Below, in pieces: positions 48,548 through 58,946 of a DNA stretch of 64,000 bases. The DNA is from Sialis fuliginosa (lineage: Eukaryota; Arthropoda; Insecta; Megaloptera; Sialidae): the NCBI GenBank assembly GCA_961205875.1, contig OY540821.1, forward strand, positions 13,888,001 to 13,952,000, read 5' to 3'. The notes under the pieces are model-generated. The model was not told the DNA's origin, did not search any database, and saw nothing but the letters and a program-made list of their open reading frames with translations. Within the stretch, counting starts at the first letter, position 1; every line of letters begins with the position of its first letter. The position numbers were made by a program, and so were the translations under genes.

Positions 48548-48960
48548 TCAAGGAATACTAACCTTTTTGAGAAAAGGGGCACATATAGAGATTTTAAATG
48601 TATAGTGGACTCGTGAAAAAATTTGGAAAAAAATCTATCTGTGAACTACATTTTGGTTCAATGTAAAATATAATACGTAAATATACTTTTAAAATTTAAA
48701 CGTTCCTCCAATAACAAAATTCAAGAAAGAATATATAACTAGGTAAAACTTACAATTAGTTTTCGAAAATACATTCATAATATGGAAGAAAATGTGAAGA
48801 ACTATTTGAAATTCCAGTTTTTAATAATAGCACACAAAAAAAATACATAAATCAAACAGCAGCCAAGCTGGTACAAAAAAAAAACTACCATTGAGATGAG
48901 GTTAAAAATAATCAAGGGTCGAATATAAACCTTTCAAGGGCCGTAGTTTGGGAACCGCTG
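48548..48960 (-). mobile_element. hAT (Charlie-like) MITE
   Basis: The right end read in reverse is CAGCGGTTCCCAAACTACGG, a Charlie-type hAT end. The left end TCAAGGAATACTAACC aligns with it at the same offset but is decayed. ACCCTAAA (48540-48547) and ACCCTAGA (48961-48968) give a 7/8 match to an 8-bp target duplication. Non-coding. Confidence 0.6.
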
Positions 48961-48968
48961 ACCCTAGA

Positions 48969-49534
48969 TACTAACTTTGTATCATGCTATAAAATTAACT
49001 TTATATTGATAGTTTTGATTATATTATTATTCCTAACAAATTGATAATAAATATGTTATCTAAAATATGACCATGTGAAAGATCCCCAAGAACCTGCTCC
49101 ATACATTACTACTAAATTACTCTTAGCTGAAGTGACTAAGTAATAGATCCTATGATGAACATATTAAATACAGGTTTTTTTTATCTAAATTTATATGTAT
49201 CGTGTAATATATTCAAATTTATTTTGTTGCACCTAATTAAGGTACAAAAGAAAACCTGATTTATTTGTAAATAATTTGTTAATTTTATGTTTCAGTATTT
49301 AATTTCTTAAATAAATTAATATTCAACGTCAAAAACGTTTGACCCCACATACGAGACTTTTGTTGTTTTTATCAGCATTAAATTTAAAAAAGCGTATGTA
49401 TTTTATTTTTTTATTATTATATTAATAGCTCTACCTATTAATAGAATTATCATACTTAATAATAATTGGTTAGTTATGTTATGTTTTTTATTAAAAACGT
49501 TCATTTTTATGCAAAATATTTTTATACAAATTCA
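48969..49534. other. AT-rich upstream/intronic sequence, no gene seen
   Basis: Nothing recognised. Confidence 0.5.
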
Positions 49535-49758
49535 GGAATTTTGAAAATATCATTTTACATGATTTCCTCAATAACTACTGAACGGATTATATTCCGATTT
49601 TCACTAATGTATAAGTAATGATTAACTGTATAATTTTTGTATATTTGGTGTAAATTTCATGAAGTCGGAAAAAAACAATTCGCGGTGAATCGTGTATTGT
49701 GGTCATGTTGGGTGGGCATGTTAATATCCCCGGGTAACACCTGGTCCAATGCGCTAGT
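49535..49758 (+). mobile_element. Helitron-like 3' fragment
   Basis: Matches the 3' part of 45336-45990 in the same order: GAAAATATCATTTTACA, CCTCAATAACTACTGAACGG, AAAAACAATTCGCGGTGAAT, GGGTAACACCTGGTCCAATG and GCTAGT. The 5' part is absent. Confidence 0.5.
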
Positions 49759-50780
49759 TAATACATAATTCTAAGTTCCATAAATTGAATATAAAACATT
49801 TAAATTATAAAATAAATTTGCATAAACAAATTATATACGTTTCAGATAAATAATCAAATAATTTACATTCAAATCTACTTAAGTCCGTAATGTAAAACTT
49901 AAATTACAGTTAATTTTTTATTGTTTCTTAATTCCAAAGCATAAATTTATTTCTAATGCTCAGAAGCACGCACTAAATCTACGCGCCCTTAGCATGTATC
50001 AACCCTTATTCCATTAGTATAATATATGCACACAAAATATTATATCGTTAAAGAAGTAATAAAAACTAACATTTATATTACTATAAGTTTTCTATGACTG
50101 CAAAATCCATCAGTAATGTAATTATAATGTACATTTTTAAACTATTTTCTTTAAGTCTTACCAAATCACATATGTTTACAAACTTCATTTTCCTTTTTAG
50201 TTTATCTACTATATTATTATATCGATAATATTTATTATTATTTATGAATAAACTGTAATATGTAACAAAATAATTGCCAAAGGGAATACTACAAAACGTT
50301 AGCTTAGAAGCTACCCACTTACCCACCCATCTTTTTAGGGGTCCAACACTTCCGGATGAAAATCATTTTTATAAATATCAATATAAAACTTTTTTTAAAG
50401 GGGGCCGTACATGTTTAAAATCAACACTGTATAAAATTTATTTCTTAAAGAAAATCTTCAATTAAACAACATAAAAAATAAATATGAGAATCTTACAATT
50501 AGCTATAATATTTATAAGGGTTATATTTATTCGATTACATTGCAGTTGTTAATTAATTGACGAAATAATTAATATTAATAGACTAGATATATGGTATGTA
50601 AATTATATTATCATGTTTATAAAATCAAAACATCTTATTATTTAATTAATAAAATATATGTATACAAATCTTCTTTAATTAAACTTAACATATCTACATA
50701 CTTGTTATAATTATATAATTTATTATAATAATAAAATAATTTTTAACAATCTTTACAGAGCAAAAAGGTTGCGTTCTAGT
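49759..50780. other. AT-rich sequence before the satellite array
   Basis: No exon or repeat boundary recognised. Confidence 0.5.
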
Positions 50781-52537
50781 GAGTAAAATAAAGTCTTATA
50801 TACCTAATAACACTAAAGAATACTATATTATTATTATAATTTGTTAATACACAATTACTGTATTTGAAAGTAATTAAAAAATCAAAACTATTTATAAAAT
50901 ATTTTCATTCAGTTGTCATTTACTCTAATCGTGTTTACTGGTATTTCATCTGAAATTTAAAAATAACGCCTAATACGATACACAAATTCTAAGCTTCCAG
51001 AGTACACAGAGTAAAAAAAGTCTTATATACCTAATAACACTAAAGAATACTATATTATTATTATAATTTGTTAATACAATTACTGTATTTGAAAGTAATT
51101 AAAAAATCAAAACTATCTATAAAATATTTTCATTCAGATGTCATTTACTCTAATCGTGTTGACTAGTATTTCATCTGAAATTTAAAAATAACGCCTAATA
51201 CGATACACAAATTCTAGGCTTCCAGAGTACACAGAGTAAAAAAAGGCTTATATACCTAATAACACTAAAGAATACTATATTATTATTGTAATTTGTTAAT
51301 ACAATTACTGTATTTGAAAATAATTAAAAAATCGAAATTAACTATAAAATATTTTCATTCAGATGTCATTTACTCTAATCGTGTTTACTGGTATTTCATC
51401 TGAAATTTAAAAATAACGCCTAATACTATACACAAATTCTAGGCTTCCAGAGTACACAGAGTAAAAAAAAGTCTTATATACCTAATAACACTAAATAATA
51501 CTATATTATTATTATAATTTGTTAATACAATTACTATATTTGAAAGTAATTAAAAAAATCAATCATCTATAAAATATTTTCATTCAGATGTCATTTACTC
51601 TAATCGTGTTGACTGGTATTTCATCAGAAATTTAAAAATAACGCCTAATACGATACACAAATTCTAGGTTTCCAGAGTACACAGAGTAAAAAAGGCTTAT
51701 ATACCTAATAACACTAAAGAATACTATATTATTATTATAATTTATTAAATTTGAAAGGAATTAAAAATTCAAAACTATCTATAAAATATTTTCATTCAGA
51801 TGTAATTTACTCTAAGCGTGTTTACTGGTATTTCATCTGAAATTTAAAAATAACGCCTAATACGATACACAAATTCTAGGCTTCCAGAGTACACAGAGTA
51901 AAAAAAAGTCTTATATACCAAATAACACTAAAGAATACTATATTATTATTATAATTTATTAAATTTGAAAGGAATTAAAAATTCAAAACTATCTATAAAA
52001 TATTTTCATTCAGTTGTCATTTACTCTAATCGTGTTTACTGGTATTTCATCTGAAATTTAAAAATAACGCCTAATACGATACACAAATTCTAGGCTTCCA
52101 GAGTACACAGAGTAAAAAAAAGTCTTATATACCAAATAACACTAAAGAATACTATATTATTATTATAATTTATTAAATTTGAAAGGAATTAAAAATTCAA
52201 AACTATCTATAAAATATTTTCATTCAGTTGTCATTTACTCTAATCGTGTTTACTGGTATTTCATCTGAAATTTAAAAATAACGCCTAATACGATACACAA
52301 ATTCTAGGCTTCCAGAGTACACAGAGTAAAAAAAAGTCTTATATACCAAATAACACTAAAGAATACTATATTATTATTATAATTTATTAAATTTGAAAGG
52401 AATTAAAAATTCAAAACTATCTATAAAATATTTTCATTCAGATGTCATTTACTCTAATCGTGTTTACTGGTATTTTATCTGAAATTTAAAAATAACGCCT
52501 AATACGATACACAAATTCTAGGCTTCAAGAGTACACA
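50781..52537 (+). repeat. Tandem satellite array, eight monomers of 212-228 bp
   Basis: Monomers start at GAGTAAAA at 50781, 51009, 51234, 51459, 51684, 51896, 52110 and 52324, giving lengths of 228, 225, 225, 225, 212, 214, 214 and 214. Each holds CTTATATACC, ACACTAAA(G/T)AATACTATAT, ATTTCATTCTG-like, AAAAATAACGCCTAATAC and GCTTCCAGAGTACACA blocks. The first four carry GTTAATACAATTACT; the last four replace it with a shorter TTATTAAATTTGAAAGGAAT form. The last three are almost identical, so the array has grown recently at that end. Confidence 0.95.
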
Positions 52538-53499
52538 CGCACCCCCGTCTCACACATACATAGACATTCACACGCTAGCGCGCGCATGGTTAGCACGCGG
52601 ACCTTAAAAATCAATAACATTCATACAGAAAGATGGCCAACCCTCAAAACGCAACCCTCCACACATTCACCCGCAGGTGCAATTCAACCCCCGCCAAAAG
52701 CGTCTATTCATGTTGCAAAACCAAAATATCATACAACAATCGAAAGAAAATTCTAGACAACGGTCAATGTGGGCAAATTTATCGTAACGTTTTACTTGTA
52801 GATTTGATTTTCCGAGAAAGACGGAGATATATGCATCTTTTTCGAGGGTTGTAACGTAGCAACCATGTCGGAAAATTCTCCCCAGTCGAACGAAATGGCT
52901 TCGATTATATTTTATGATATATTACACATAATATATTAAAGATATTTTCAAAAATAGAATAATATGTATTTGATTTCATCCACATAAATCCTTTTAAAAT
53001 ACACGTTTATTGCATTTTTCGTTCATTTTTCACAAGGCGGTTATAAAAAATATATGCACATGTTTCAACGTGTATAAGAATTGCATTTTTTATTATTTTA
53101 CAAGAAGCGATAGACAAAATCACAGTTTTTGTCTGTATCAACAAAAAGTCAATGATTTACTGAATAAATTCAACATAACGCATCACAACAATGCTCGGTT
53201 TTTTTAGTTTGTTAATGGTATAATCAAAATGATGTATTTTATATTAAAATGAATAAAATATAGAATGATAAGTATAATTTACAATTATCACTTACATTTT
53301 AAATGTAATAGTGAAATCTCTACTAAACAATATATTAAATATCATGTATACACTAAAACACACTATATTTATATAATTATTATACTCTACACTCACACTA
53401 CACTGCACAAAAAACGTCGAGACGATAATATAATTATTCTAAACGATTATAATTATTATTTATATTTATAAAAACACAAAAACCGGCAACTATTGGCAC
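52538..53499. other. Sequence after the satellite, no gene seen
   Basis: 52538-52620 is GC-richer (ACGCTAGCGCGCGCATGGTT). An open frame at 52633-52854 resembles nothing known and has low-complexity codon use. The rest is AT-rich. Confidence 0.4.
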
Positions 53500-53760
53500 A
53501 AGTAGGCTCTTCAATCGAGCCTGTGTGAACCAACCGATAATGCTGTATGAAACACATACAAAACTACTACTGTCAAATCGGAGTGCGCTGTGAAACTGTC
53601 GATTATGCTAGTGCTGCCCCTTCGTGCATCTAGCGGAGAGAACCGAAACAACACGATCGGGGCTCCTCTCTTGTCCCCGCGCCTGTATCTAACACCGCCT
53701 TCTACCGACCCGCTGTGATGCTGCCAACATTCAAACGCTAACGATCGGTATAGCTCGACA
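53500..53760. promoter_or_regulatory. GC-richer island between CadN and the plus-strand gene cluster
   Basis: About 260 bases with much more GC and CG dinucleotides than anything nearby. It lies between the divergent cadherin (minus) and the plus-strand gene starting at 54343. On the minus strand GCACGAAGGGGCAGC (53627-53613) is two mismatches from the CTCF core CCACGAGGGGGCAGC, next to CCGCTAGATGCA. Possible donors for a minus-strand leader exon are GTGAGT (53396-53391) and GTAAGT (53296-53291). A shared or cadherin promoter, or an insulator, would fit; none is proven. Confidence 0.3.
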
Positions 53761-54342
53761 CGGTATAATCATATTTAGGTGTTTCAAATAAAACAACCGA
53801 AAAATGAACCAAAATAAAAACGCATCGTTAAATTTAAATAATTGAACCAAATTTATAGAAATGTTTTAAATGAGTATATTAATAGTATAATTTATAAATT
53901 AAATTTAGAAAAAAAATAAAAATAAAATCTTAGAGAAATTCCGCCTCAAGCCCCGTAAGATTGGGACCTCCACACGACAACAAAAAGTTATATTAAATTA
54001 GGGGGTACGACTATATAGAAGAAAAGTATTATATAATTATTATAAGATTAAATTTAAAAATTGAGTTTCAATAATAAAAAGTAAGGGAGATAAAGGCCCC
54101 GAAAACAGTTTGCACTTATTGGCCCCAAATTTAATTTGCATTTAATCTATTTTCCACCCCCAAATTAAATTATATAGATACTAAAATAATTTTTTTCCGC
54201 GCTTACCTAATATACTAGTTTCTGATCTGTACGAAATTTCACAAACATTTATGAAAATTATGTTGGTAAATTGTAAACAGTTTTCTCTGGATTGTAGACA
54301 TTTCCATTACCGAATTATCATTTTTAATTGTTGCCATTCAAA
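53761..54342. other. 5' flank of the first plus-strand gene
   Basis: AT-rich. It should contain the promoter and 5' UTR of the gene at 54343, but no clear TATA/initiator pair is recognisable. 54080-54180 has a C-rich patch. Confidence 0.4.
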
Positions 54343-54927
54343 ATGTCTAAAATGAATTTTAGATCTCTCGCATTGCTACAGATCGTGGGATCTACAAAAA
54401 GAAAAAGAAAAAAGAAATCAGTTTCTTCTGAAGATAAATCTGAGTCTCTTATATCTGAATCAGCCAGCAAAGCTTCTCAATTAAGTTGCAAACTTTAGTA
54501 AGTTTTTATGATTTCAAAATTTTTTTTTTTTTTCGTAAATTATGTATAAAAATAATCAATGCTATTAAATTATAGTTAAGATTCATAAGATATCTACTTT
54601 TTATCTCGTATATTGAAGTAACAAATATGTAACCATGGAAACTGCTCTCAATTGTGTTGTATTTCGTATTCCCCCAAATATTATGTGATTACATCCAAAA
54701 TTGTTTTTTTTTTTAGCCGTAAAGATTGTTACAAAAGGTTCCGTGATACAAAAAACCAACATGAAGATACATTGCTGAAAGAAATATTCTATCTCGAGCG
54801 AATGCAGCACTCATCTCTAAAAGGTATCAGGCTACACAGGCTTTTTACTGAAGGAATCCTTAAGTCAGAGCCTATACCAAAATTGACAGCTAAAGAACAG
54901 CGTCGTTTACAACACATTCTTAATTAA
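54343..54927 (+). CDS. Unidentified small charged protein, tandem copy A (two exons)
   Basis: Predicted join(54343..54497, 54717..54927), 121 residues. Exon 1 ends in TA before donor GTAAGT (54498); exon 2 starts after TTTTTTTTAG at 54716, restoring a Tyr codon (residue 52), so the intron is phase 2. Residues 19-25 are KRKRKKK, a likely nuclear-localisation or basic patch, followed by a Ser-rich stretch. Residues 53-121 are charged and helix-prone, with LLKEIFYLERMQHSSLK, LHRLFTEGILK and LTAKEQRRLQHIL. These align with copy B. No signal peptide or membrane segment. AATAAA at 54991-54996. I do not recognise the family; small ciliary proteins of the CFAP141 kind are a loose resemblance only. 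Confidence 0.65.
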
Positions 54928-55922
54928 TTTTTAACGTTCAGATCATCAAAGAATATGATTATTGATAAAAATGCTTAGGTCATGTTTCATAATAAAACTA
55001 TAGATATTATTTTATTTTCCTTTGGAAAATTCGCTAAAAGATATTTTAAAAAATGCATTCAAAAATATTAAAATATTTCGGTCATTAATTTTTCATTTTC
55101 AATTATGTTTTATAAAAAGTGAATTACCATATTTTATAGCAATAAAATATGATTTAATTCATAATAATTGAAGAATTTTGTCAATCGTATTATCAGTTTA
55201 AATTTATTAAACTAGGTATATATGATTTACAATGGCGGACTAAGTACATAGAAAATTAGTCTTTTATTATGTTTTTTGTAATGGTAACTAATGTATAACT
55301 AAAAAATTTAGTTTTAAACATTATAATTATTTATATTATAAAAATTTCAAAACAATTTAAATTTTATTATTATATCACCATTATATACAATATATTATTA
55401 AATAAATAATTATTCAGAATTTGAACCTTCATCAATTTTAACAACTGTAACAATTTACACATACACATTTCAAATTTAAATTTTGCGGGTGTCGTAAACA
55501 TAAATTTAAACACGGACATCTCACGGACGTTACAGAAACTTATATGATATTGGTTTATTATTATATTGGTTCATATCTTCACTAAAATAAAAATGATAAT
55601 TTCAAAAATTATTTAAAACATGTATAAATTATATAAATAACTGAAATATATATTATTAATACTGATAAATTAATTATTTATATCTGGGAGGAGGAGGAGG
55701 GAGTAAATATATTTTAAACGAGAACTCAATCGACTCAATCTCTACCATAACGAATTGTTTTTAAATAATTTGAATTAATGAAAATGCCAGATATATTTAT
55801 TCTTAATCTAGAGCCGTTGATGAAAATAATTTAACAAAATTATACGTCATATTAATAATAATATTAATGATATAGCAATTATTTTTATATTTTTTGACAT
55901 ATATTTCAACAAAACAGCTAAA
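54928..55922. other. Intergenic spacer between copies A and B
   Basis: Very AT-rich. It holds the AATAAA of copy A (54991) and a GGAGGAGGAGG tract near 55687. No other gene seen. Confidence 0.5.
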
Positions 55923-56535
55923 ATGTTTTATACAATGGAAATGACCCGAAAACCAAAACATAATGTTTCGCTACCCTCAATTTATAAAAACGAATACTTA
56001 AGAGACAATGTGAGTACTCACCCAAGCTACTCAAGACTCACAACTCCATAGTAAGTATTTTTCAATATGTTACTTTTCAATATTATGTCAAATATTGCGC
56101 CTACAACAATATTTTTCGTGAGGCAAAATAATCCAAAGTGTAATACTATAAGCCCGATAATAAATTGTATACAATGGCGCCGGAGCCGGAGGACAGAGGG
56201 GCAGTTGCCTCCCTCCAACATTTTCATTTCATTTATTTTTTGTCTTTCCCCCATTTTGAAAACTCAAATCATTCGATTTTTTTAATTTGACAATACATAA
56301 CTTTTACAGTAGAGCAATATGCCACGAAAGATATGTAGCAATGGAAGAAAAATACAAAAAACAACTGATTAGAGAATTGGCTCGACACGAAGCTCTCCAA
56401 GATACTTCCCTAAAGTCGGTCAATTTCAGAAGAACCTTTACACAAGGGATAATCAAAAAGAATTTACACAAATCGCCAGAGTTTGATTTAACCGAAAAGG
56501 AAAAACGTCGCATAAGAGACATCATTGAATCATGA
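55923..56535 (+). CDS. Unidentified small charged protein, tandem copy B (two exons)
   Basis: Predicted join(55923..56050, 56310..56535), 117 residues. Exon 1 ends in TA before donor GTAAGT (56051); the acceptor TTTTACAG ends at 56309; the joined codon is Tyr 43 with a phase-2 intron, exactly as in copy A. An earlier GTGAGT (56010) is a weaker choice because it would put a stop at the junction. C-terminal residues YKKQLIRELARHEALQDTSL, FRRTFTQGIIKK and LTEKEKRRIRDIIE align with copy A, while the N-termini differ. The intron holds a decayed hAT-like end near 56165-56215. AATAAA at 56623-56628. No known family recognised. Confidence 0.65.
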
Positions 56536-57047
56536 AATAATTAAAATCTACTATACGTGGCGTAACCAATTTTTTTTTTTGGGGGGGGGGGTCATTTACA
56601 AACAATTTTGTTTCATTGAAATAATAAAATATATAAGTTATGTTTATTTTATTTTATTTATTATATTAACTATCATTATTATACACAAATATCGACAGGG
56701 TTGGCGTTTGTGAGCCCCCCTTTCCTCCCCGACCCTGGGATCTTCTACTACTCAATGGCAATATTTTCGACTTTCTTCGGAAGAATAACTATTTGATTGC
56801 CTTATCGTTTCCAAATTACAATGCTTGTATTTTTTTCTAAAACATTAATCATTTTTACTTGAATTTAAGTTTTTTTTTGCGTGACCCCTCCTGACTTAGC
56901 GCCCCAGGCGTTCCTCCTAAAGCCGGTACTGAATGTCAGGAACTTATTTTGGATGTTAAAAAATTCTATAACAATCTTAGATCAACATTTTCAAATTAAA
57001 CAAAATATCAACTGTCAAATATTAAAAGTGACAATACTTGAACGAAA
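56536..57047. other. Intergenic spacer with hAT-like end
   Basis: Contains an 11-G run (56581-56591), the AATAAA of copy B, and at 56880-56931 a reverse hAT-like terminus (CAGTACCGGCTTTAGG in reverse, with GCGCCCCAGGCG) of the family at 3328, 11202 and 34702. The open frame at 56881-57114 runs through this relic and the next gene's first exon in another frame and is not a gene. Confidence 0.5.
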
Positions 57048-58384
57048 ATGTTTAAAAATACGTACCAAAGTGGTTTTCTTTCAGTTCTTTACAGTGTTGG
57101 AAGTAAACCTTTAGCGTTGTGGGATAAAACGGTACTGTAATAAATTCATATAAATACATTTGTATGCAATAATATTGAGTTTTGTAGGTAAAAAATGGTC
57201 ACATAAGACGAATAACCGACGAAGATGTGCGATCTTTGGTTATTGAAATAATGGGATGCAATGTAGCGACAACATTTATATCTTGTCCATTAAATCCTCG
57301 ACAAACTTTAGCAATAAAATTACCGTTTTTTGTCATGATTGTGAAAAATATGAAAAAGTATTTTACATTTGAAATTCAGATACTAGGTATGTGCAGTATA
57401 TCATTTATTATGGCTTTCAAAGAAGTCAAGCCAAGTGCGAGTCAAATCTCGTGACAGACAGATGGACGGACAAACATTAGTGTTACATTGGGGCGATTTC
57501 GGTATGGAACACTAAAAACCATAGATATATAATTTTTCGTACACTTTCTAGATGATAAAAATTTGCACCGTAGATTTCGAGTATCAAATTTTCAATCTAC
57601 AACAAGAGTTCGACCATTTTGTACAACAATGCCGATTGGTTTAAGTGCTGGGTGGAACCAAATCCAATTTAATTTAGCAGATTTTACTAAACGAGCTTAT
57701 GGTATATCTTTATTTTTATTTTTGTCAATAATCTCGTTAAAAATATATTTTTTATTAGGAACAAATTACATCGAAACAACAAGAATTCATATACATGCAA
57801 ATATCAGAATACGCAGAATTTATTTCTCCGATCGTCTATATTCAGAAGATGAAATGCCTCAAGATTTTAAATTATTCTTACCAACTGGGCAGGGTCGACC
57901 TAGCAAAGTGGTCGATCAAAAATCAAAAGAAAAAGCTCCAAAAGCAAAAGAAGCACCTATAGGAGAAATAGTCAAAGATGACGCACCGCCAGGAACTCCA
58001 ACCGAACAATTCGAAGGAATTGGTGACACACCAGAAGTGAAAGATGAAGTTACAGTTGAAGAAGAACGAGATATGATGTTGGGAGAAGGTATTCAGTTAT
58101 CAGCACCAAAAATTGTTGTTACGGATCCAGAAGGTCTTGAGTATACTGTAGTTGGAAAAAAATCAGCTGAATCTGTTGCTATGAATACTATTCATGATAT
58201 TTTCGCGCATTTAATTGTTGGAGATGATCAATCTATGACAGAAAATGAAGTTCAAAATATTGTAGCAGCTGAGATGGAAGAAAGTAAAAATGTTGCTGAT
58301 GTTGGAGACGTTGAGATTCAAGAAGTTTCTGCAGATGGAACTGAAGATATCGAAACTCCTCTTGTAACTGAACCTGATGAATAA
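57048..58384 (+). CDS. CFAP20: CFAP20 (Bug22) homologue with long acidic C-terminal extension
   Basis: Predicted join(57048..57131, 57188..57386, 57552..57701, 57759..58384), 352 residues. CFAP20 is a conserved axonemal protein that stabilises doublet microtubules and is needed for ciliary and flagellar motility. The N-terminus [20 protein letters not shown] and blocks [78 protein letters not shown] and [13 protein letters not shown] match the family almost end to end (residues 1-187). All introns have GT/AG ends and restore the family reading. Known members are about 190-200 residues; here a Lys/Pro then Glu/Asp-rich tail of about 165 residues follows in the same exon. An AATAAA overlaps the stop (58380-58385); later ones occur at 58651 and 58695. 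Confidence 0.9.
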
Positions 58385-58946
58385 ATTTATATTATGTTTA
58401 TTTGTAATGTTAATGAATATTTAAAAAATATATATATTTGATTTATATTTCGCGGTCATTTACCAGTTTACCCACCATTGACTTTATTTTCAGTTCAAAA
58501 TTAACCTAAATTTTAAAAAGTATAGTGGATTTTTATTTCTTTAGTTTCCATCTTTATTACATACATATGACCTTATGACAGTTGAAGTTACGAGTATGTA
58601 ATAATTTATAATCAGTTTTGTAATAATTTTCATCCAGTAAATGTACTAAAAATAAATTTGATTAGAAATGTATGGAATCAAGTAATTATATGATCAATAA
58701 AATTGATAAAATAAAGTGTTGTTAAACTGGTATAAAATTAATATGACATTTCAATCATGACAGTGACAAAATATTTTTTTCCTGTATGTTATACGTTATT
58801 TATTTATTTAAAAACTGATAACATTTGCATGGAGTCTTTGAGAACGATGACGAAATTCTATGAATTATTATGAAGACAGTTGTGAGTAGATTCAAAGGAT
58901 CTAAATTATATATTTTAATATATTTAATATAATAATAAGTATAAGA
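58385..58946. other. Intergenic spacer between CFAP20 and SLC25A44
   Basis: AT-rich, with the CFAP20 3' UTR at its start and presumably the SLC25A44 promoter at its end. No other gene. Confidence 0.5.

Noticed and set aside
52633..52854. 73-codon frame after the satellite
   Set aside because: No motif, no flanking gene structure and no relation to neighbouring genes.
57563..58384. Single 273-codon frame as an intact gene
   Set aside because: It reads through the 57-bp intron 57702-57758. Splicing there restores the CFAP20 sequence AYGTNYIET, so the frame is exon 3 plus retained intron plus exon 4.
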